This document shows, in pieces, positions 5,817 to 8,312 of a stretch of DNA of 8,312 nucleotides. The DNA is from an uncultured Prevotella sp. (GTDB lineage Bacteria > Bacteroidota > Bacteroidia > Bacteroidales > Bacteroidaceae). Below the pieces are notes generated by a model. That model saw only the letters and a program-made list of their open reading frames with translations. It was not told the DNA's origin and made no database searches. A program made the translations under genes and the position numbers. The first letter of the stretch is position 1. Every line of letters starts with the position of its first letter. Location: NCBI GenBank assembly GCA_946999025.1, contig CAMQBP010000080.1, forward strand, positions 1 to 8,312, written 5' to 3'.

Positions 5817-5819
5817 AAT

Positions 5820-6455
5820 ATGTTCTATCAAAATCCTGAAATAGTCCACTCTTTACAACAGGGAATAGAGTTTGTTGGGACGTTTGCTTTTGCGATATCA
5901 GGCATTCGGCACGCTGCAGCCAAGAATTTTGATTGGTTCGGTGGGTTTGTCTGTGGTATCGCCGTTGCCATCGGTGGCGGAACCATTCGTGATGTCATGA
6001 TTGGGGTAACGCCGTTTTGGATGACGTCGAGCATTTACATCATTTGTACGGTATTGGCTCAACTGTTCGTCATCGTTTTTTCAAAGTTTTTGAAGCGGTT
6101 GGACAATACCTGGTTTGTTTTCGACACATTGGGTTTGGCCTTGTTTACCATTGCCGGCATCCAGAAGTCTTTGGCCTATGATTTCCCCTTTTGGGTAGCT
6201 ATCATCATGGGGTGTATGACGGGTTCGGCAGGAGGCGTGATACGCGATGTGTTGCTGAATAACGTACCCATTATCTTCCAAAAAGAGATTTATGCCATGG
6301 CCAGTATCCTTGGCGGCTTGGTTTATTGGGTTCTCATCAGTGTAGGCGTTGACGTGAGCATCACGGTAGTTTCTTCCTTCTTGGTGGTGTGTGTCATCCG
6401 ATTTTTGGCTGTAAGGTATCATCTTTCCTTGCCTCGTTTGCGCTTAGAAGAATAG
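5820..6455 (+). CDS. TRIC/YadS-type (UPF0126) membrane protein, probable cation channel
   Basis: This 211-residue inner-membrane protein has about seven hydrophobic segments. It is made of two similar halves, each carrying the family signature: G-G-G-T-I-R-D at 52-58 and G-S-A-G-G-V-I-R-D at 135-143. Each half also opens with a matching helix (F-A-F-A-I-S-G-I near 22-29; F-D-T-L-G-L-A-L-F-T-I-A-G-I at 101-114). This internal duplication around glycine-rich kinks is typical of prokaryotic homologues of trimeric intracellular cation channels, which form K+-permeable trimers; the natural role in bacteria is unclear, and a few relatives have been linked to glycine uptake. Length is normal for the family. 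It follows the dehydrogenase by 77 bases without a clear terminator or promoter match, so read-through from the rarA operon is possible. It converges with the outer-membrane protein gene 41 bases beyond its stop. Confidence 0.93.
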   Translation: MFYQNPEIVHSLQQGIEFVGTFAFAISGIRHAAAKNFDWFGGFVCGIAVAIGGGTIRDVMIGVTPFWMTSSIYIICTVLAQLFVIVFSKFLKRLDNTWFVFDTLGLALFTIAGIQKSLAYDFPFWVAIIMGCMTGSAGGVIRDVLLNNVPIIFQKEIYAMASILGGLVYWVLISVGVDVSITVVSSFLVVCVIRFLAVRYHLSLPRLRLEE

Positions 6456-6484
6456 GTGTTGCGTGCAGGCAAGCAGTGACTGGT

Positions 6485-6496
6485 TGACAATTGTCA
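6485..6496. repeat. 12-bp palindrome TGACAATTGTCA between convergent genes
   Basis: A perfect palindrome without a loop abuts the stop codon (6497-6499) of the minus-strand barrel gene. The 41-base space between the two convergent genes holds no U-tract hairpin, so no intrinsic terminator is evident. Confidence 0.4.
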
Positions 6497-7120
6497 TCAG
6501 AAAACCCTGAACCTGTATCCAAGAGTGAGGATGATGGAGGAGTTTCTGCTGTTTCCCATAATGGCCTTTGCTTTGTCAGTCTTGGCAAGTTTCCTGAAAG
6601 GATATTGGTAACGGGCATCCAAACTCACGTTGTGCCATACGAAACAGGCACCCACGGGGATGGTAACATCACTCCTGTACAATTCTTTTTTGATGCTTTT
6701 TCCGTTGCACTCCATCGTGATGGCGTATGCTGTATGGATACCGGCGTATAGTCCCAGTCTGTCTGCGATGTATTGCTTGAATAAAAAATCGGTATTGATA
6801 TAGTTCAATCGATAGTCGAATGTGGCCCCTGCCTTTGGTGAAGCTAAGGAGATGGCATTGTGGCTACCATGATGAGAAAAGGTCAACTCGGTTTGGATGG
6901 CAAACGATTTGGTAAGGAAGGCTTCGGTATATATTCCTCCCATACCAGTGATTTTGGCTTTACCATGCAAAGCTGTCAGATTAGAATAGATGACGCCACC
7001 TTTTACTCCTACGTATGTATCCCATGGTTGGCGTTCGAATTTGGGCTTGAAAGTGCGTTGCCCCCAACAGGTGGTAGCAGCAAAGGCTACAAGAAAAAGT
7101 GCCAAAAAACCTTTTTTCAT
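6497..7120 (-). CDS. Outer-membrane beta-barrel protein (PorT-like)
   Basis: This 207-residue protein has a clear signal peptide (M-K-K-G-F-L-A-L-F-L-V-A-F-A-A), with cleavage likely after W-G at about residue 20 and Q-R-T-F following. The C22-like context (A-T-T-C-W) is not a lipobox. The mature part alternates hydrophobic and polar residues. It opens with Y-V-G-V-K-G-G-V-I-Y-S-N-L (36-48), the signature first strand of Bacteroidetes PorT-family barrels, and ends in G-Y-R-F-R-V-F with the terminal phenylalanine recognised by the BAM machinery. Family members are small 8-strand-like barrels of mostly unknown function; PorT itself serves the type IX secretion system, but this short protein is not a clear PorT orthologue. 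It has its own promoter with a large dyad (7141-7195), suggesting regulated expression. The upstream aminotransferase reads the same way but is 185 bases off. Confidence 0.85.
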   Translation of the reverse strand: MKKGFLALFLVAFAATTCWGQRTFKPKFERQPWDTYVGVKGGVIYSNLTALHGKAKITGMGGIYTEAFLTKSFAIQTELTFSHHGSHNAISLASPKAGATFDYRLNYINTDFLFKQYIADRLGLYAGIHTAYAITMECNGKSIKKELYRSDVTIPVGACFVWHNVSLDARYQYPFRKLAKTDKAKAIMGNSRNSSIILTLGYRFRVF

Positions 7121-7140
7121 ATCGTTTTACAATTGTGCTG

Positions 7141-7171
7141 TAAAAATACAATTATTTTATGATATGACAAA
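7141..7171 (-). promoter_or_regulatory. Promoter of the outer-membrane barrel gene
   Basis: On the minus strand TTTG (7168-7171) is followed after exactly 19 bases by TATTTTTA (7141-7148), a 5-of-6 match to TAnnTTTG at consensus spacing. Transcription would start near 7135, only about 15 bases before ATG 7120. Confidence 0.55.
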
Positions 7172-7195
7172 GTGTTTTGTTATTTTATCATAAAA
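7155..7195. repeat. Dyad over the barrel-gene promoter, probable operator
   Basis: TTTTATGATA (7155-7164) and TATCATAAAA (7186-7195) are perfect 10-bp inverted arms, centre-to-centre 31 bases, about three DNA turns. One arm lies between the -33 and -7 elements and the other just upstream of -33. A second, nested dyad ACAAA-GTGT-TTTGT (7167-7180) lies between them and includes the -33 TTTG. The layout fits a dimeric regulator, but AT-rich DNA makes chance matches easier. Confidence 0.5.
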
Positions 7196-7225
7196 ATAAG
7201 CGGGGATGCACGTTCTTTATTTTTT

Positions 7226-7278
7226 GCGGGTGATTAAGTTTTGTGGTATGACTGATTCGATGATTGGTCTTCACCCGC
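7226..7278. repeat. 8-bp inverted repeat GCGGGTGA / TCACCCGC
   Basis: Perfect GC-rich arms at 7226-7233 and 7271-7278 enclose 37 bases, within 80 bases downstream of the aminotransferase stop. For leftward transcription the stem is followed by an A-run rather than a U-run, so it is not a standard intrinsic terminator; it may stabilise the 3' end or halt transcription in another way. Confidence 0.45.
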
Positions 7279-7305
7279 GCTAAATGGCGGTCTTGCGCCT
7301 ATCCA

Positions 7306-8312
7306 TTATTTTTTCAAGTGATACGTGTTCAGAGCGTTGACAATGGTTTTTACCTCATCATTCGTGAGCGTTTGGTTGAGTGGAATGCTCACTTCGTGGT
7401 GATGAATCTTTTCGGCAATGGGGTAGGAGCGGTCGTTCCACTCTTTGTATGCCTGCTGTTTGTGCGGAGGTATGGGATAGTGGATGTTGGTTTGTATGCC
7501 CATGCTGATTAAGTGTTCTTGCAGTTCGTCCGGATGTTGGGTCAGCACGGGGAACACATGCCACACGTTTCCGGTTGAGTCGTGTGGAGGAAGCGTGATT
7601 TCTGCATTGTGGATGTGCGTGAGATAGTAGTGGGCTATCTCTTGTCTTCTTGTGTTTTCCTCATCCAGATACTTGAGTTTTACGCTCAACACGGCGGCCT
7701 GCAGCTCGTCCATTCTGCTGTTTCTTCCTTTATACTCAAAGACATATTTTCGTGACGAGCCATAATTGCCAAGGGATCTGATGACGTTGGCCAGTTTAGC
7801 GACAGAGGTTGTCACGGCTCCTGCATCGCCCAATGCGCCTAAGTTCTTGCTGGGATAAAAGCTATGAGCCGCCGCATCTCCTAACGACCCGGTGCGATGC
7901 CCCTCACTGTACAGGCAACCGTGTGCCTGTGCGTTATCTTCCAGCAGCTTCAGGTGATGTTTTTGACAGAGCTTACCTATCTTTTCTGTGTATGCACAAC
8001 GTCCATAGAGGTGCACCAGCATGATGCCTTTGGTGCGTTCGGTGATAGCCTGCTCTATCAAGTTGTCATCAATTTCAAGGGTGTCTATGCGTGGTTCCAC
8101 CAGTACAGGAACCAGGCGGTTGGCCGTAATCGACAGGATGGTGGCGATGTAGGTGTTGGATGGAACGATGATTTCATCGCCTTCATGCATCTCGCCCAGC
8201 TCCATGTAAGCTCTGAGTATGAGTGTGAGTGCATCCAGTCCGTTGGCGCAACTCACACAATGCCGGGTGCCAATGTATTCGGCATATTGTTTTTCAAACG
8301 TTTGTACCGCCT
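7306..8312 (-). CDS. DegT/DnrJ/EryC1-family nucleotide-sugar aminotransferase, start outside the window
   Basis: The frame is open to base 8312 (335 residues seen). The right-edge residues A-V-Q-T-F-E-K-Q-Y-A-E-Y-I-G-T are typical of the family's N-terminal region, so the GTG at 8256 is internal and about 30 residues are missing. The enzyme transfers an amino group from glutamate to a keto-sugar nucleotide using PLP. Seen are the PLP-phosphate region S-C-A-N-G-L-D-A-L, the cofactor Asp in L-L-E-D-N-A-Q-A-H-G (codon 7936-7938) and the Schiff-base lysine in F-Y-P-S-K-N-L-G-A-L-G-D (codon 7846-7848). G-N-Y-G-S with Y-K-G-R-N-S-R-M-D-E-L-Q-A-A and I-H-Y-P-I-P-P-H-K-Q-Q-A-Y match the dTDP-3-keto-6-deoxyhexose 3-aminotransferases (FdtB/QdtB type), which supply 3-amino sugars for surface polysaccharide. 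The exact sugar is inference. It is probably the last gene of a leftward O-antigen or capsule operon beyond the edge. Confidence 0.92.
   Translation of the reverse strand, partial: AVQTFEKQYAEYIGTRHCVSCANGLDALTLILRAYMELGEMHEGDEIIVPSNTYIATILSITANRLVPVLVEPRIDTLEIDDNLIEQAITERTKGIMLVHLYGRCAYTEKIGKLCQKHHLKLLEDNAQAHGCLYSEGHRTGSLGDAAAHSFYPSKNLGALGDAGAVTTSVAKLANVIRSLGNYGSSRKYVFEYKGRNSRMDELQAAVLSVKLKYLDEENTRRQEIAHYYLTHIHNAEITLPPHDSTGNVWHVFPVLTQHPDELQEHLISMGIQTNIHYPIPPHKQQAYKEWNDRSYPIAEKIHHHEVSIPLNQTLTNDEVKTIVNALNTYHLKK

Larger units (their letters stand above)
7121..7305. other. Intergenic region between aminotransferase and barrel gene
   Basis: This 185-base stretch holds the barrel-gene promoter and its dyad (7141-7195) and the GC-rich inverted repeat (7226-7278). 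No reading frame of interest is seen. Confidence 0.6.

Noticed and set aside
1..8312. CRISPR array, tRNA, rRNA, insertion sequence or phage genes
   Set aside because: I saw no regularly spaced repeats, no tRNA-like or rRNA-like sequence, and no recognisable transposase, integrase or phage structural gene.

Overview
The window looks like chromosomal DNA of a Bacteroidales bacterium, most likely Prevotella or a close relative. The evidence is Bacteroidetes-type promoters (TTTG/TTG, then TAnnTTTG, with little use of Shine-Dalgarno sites), a signal peptide ending in N-A-Q, a PorT-like outer-membrane barrel, and the style of the RarA, hydroxyacid dehydrogenase and sugar aminotransferase proteins. 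Genus level is inference.

Left part (1-2440), all readable genes on the minus strand: the first 62 residues of a secreted protein cut by the left edge (1-187); about 560 bases without a gene; an AlkC/AlkD-like HEAT-repeat protein (750-1367); a possible very small ORF ending 20 bases before it (1388-1504); and an unrecognised 272-residue protein with an extreme acidic tail (1621-2439), served by a good promoter and a leader of about 140 bases. This part is relatively AT-rich and loosely packed.

Middle (2440-3445): about 1 kb with no intact gene. It holds that promoter, palindromes, an orphan rightward promoter-like site, and a minus-strand stretch that reads like a decayed gene, with an apparent one-base slip in an A-run near 2899.

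Right part (3446-8312): a compact plus-strand cluster of rarA (replication-fork maintenance ATPase), a D-2-hydroxyacid dehydrogenase 14-20 bases behind it, and a TRIC/YadS-type membrane protein. These converge on two minus-strand genes: a small outer-membrane beta-barrel protein whose promoter is wrapped in a large dyad, and a DegT/DnrJ-type sugar aminotransferase cut by the right edge, probably the last gene of a surface-polysaccharide operon.

The right half is ordinary core genome. I see no clear new multi-gene system. The best leads are the acidic-tailed protein with its long leader and DNA-repair-like neighbour, the 10-bp dyad over the outer-membrane protein promoter, and the decayed gene at 2.8-3.3 kb.
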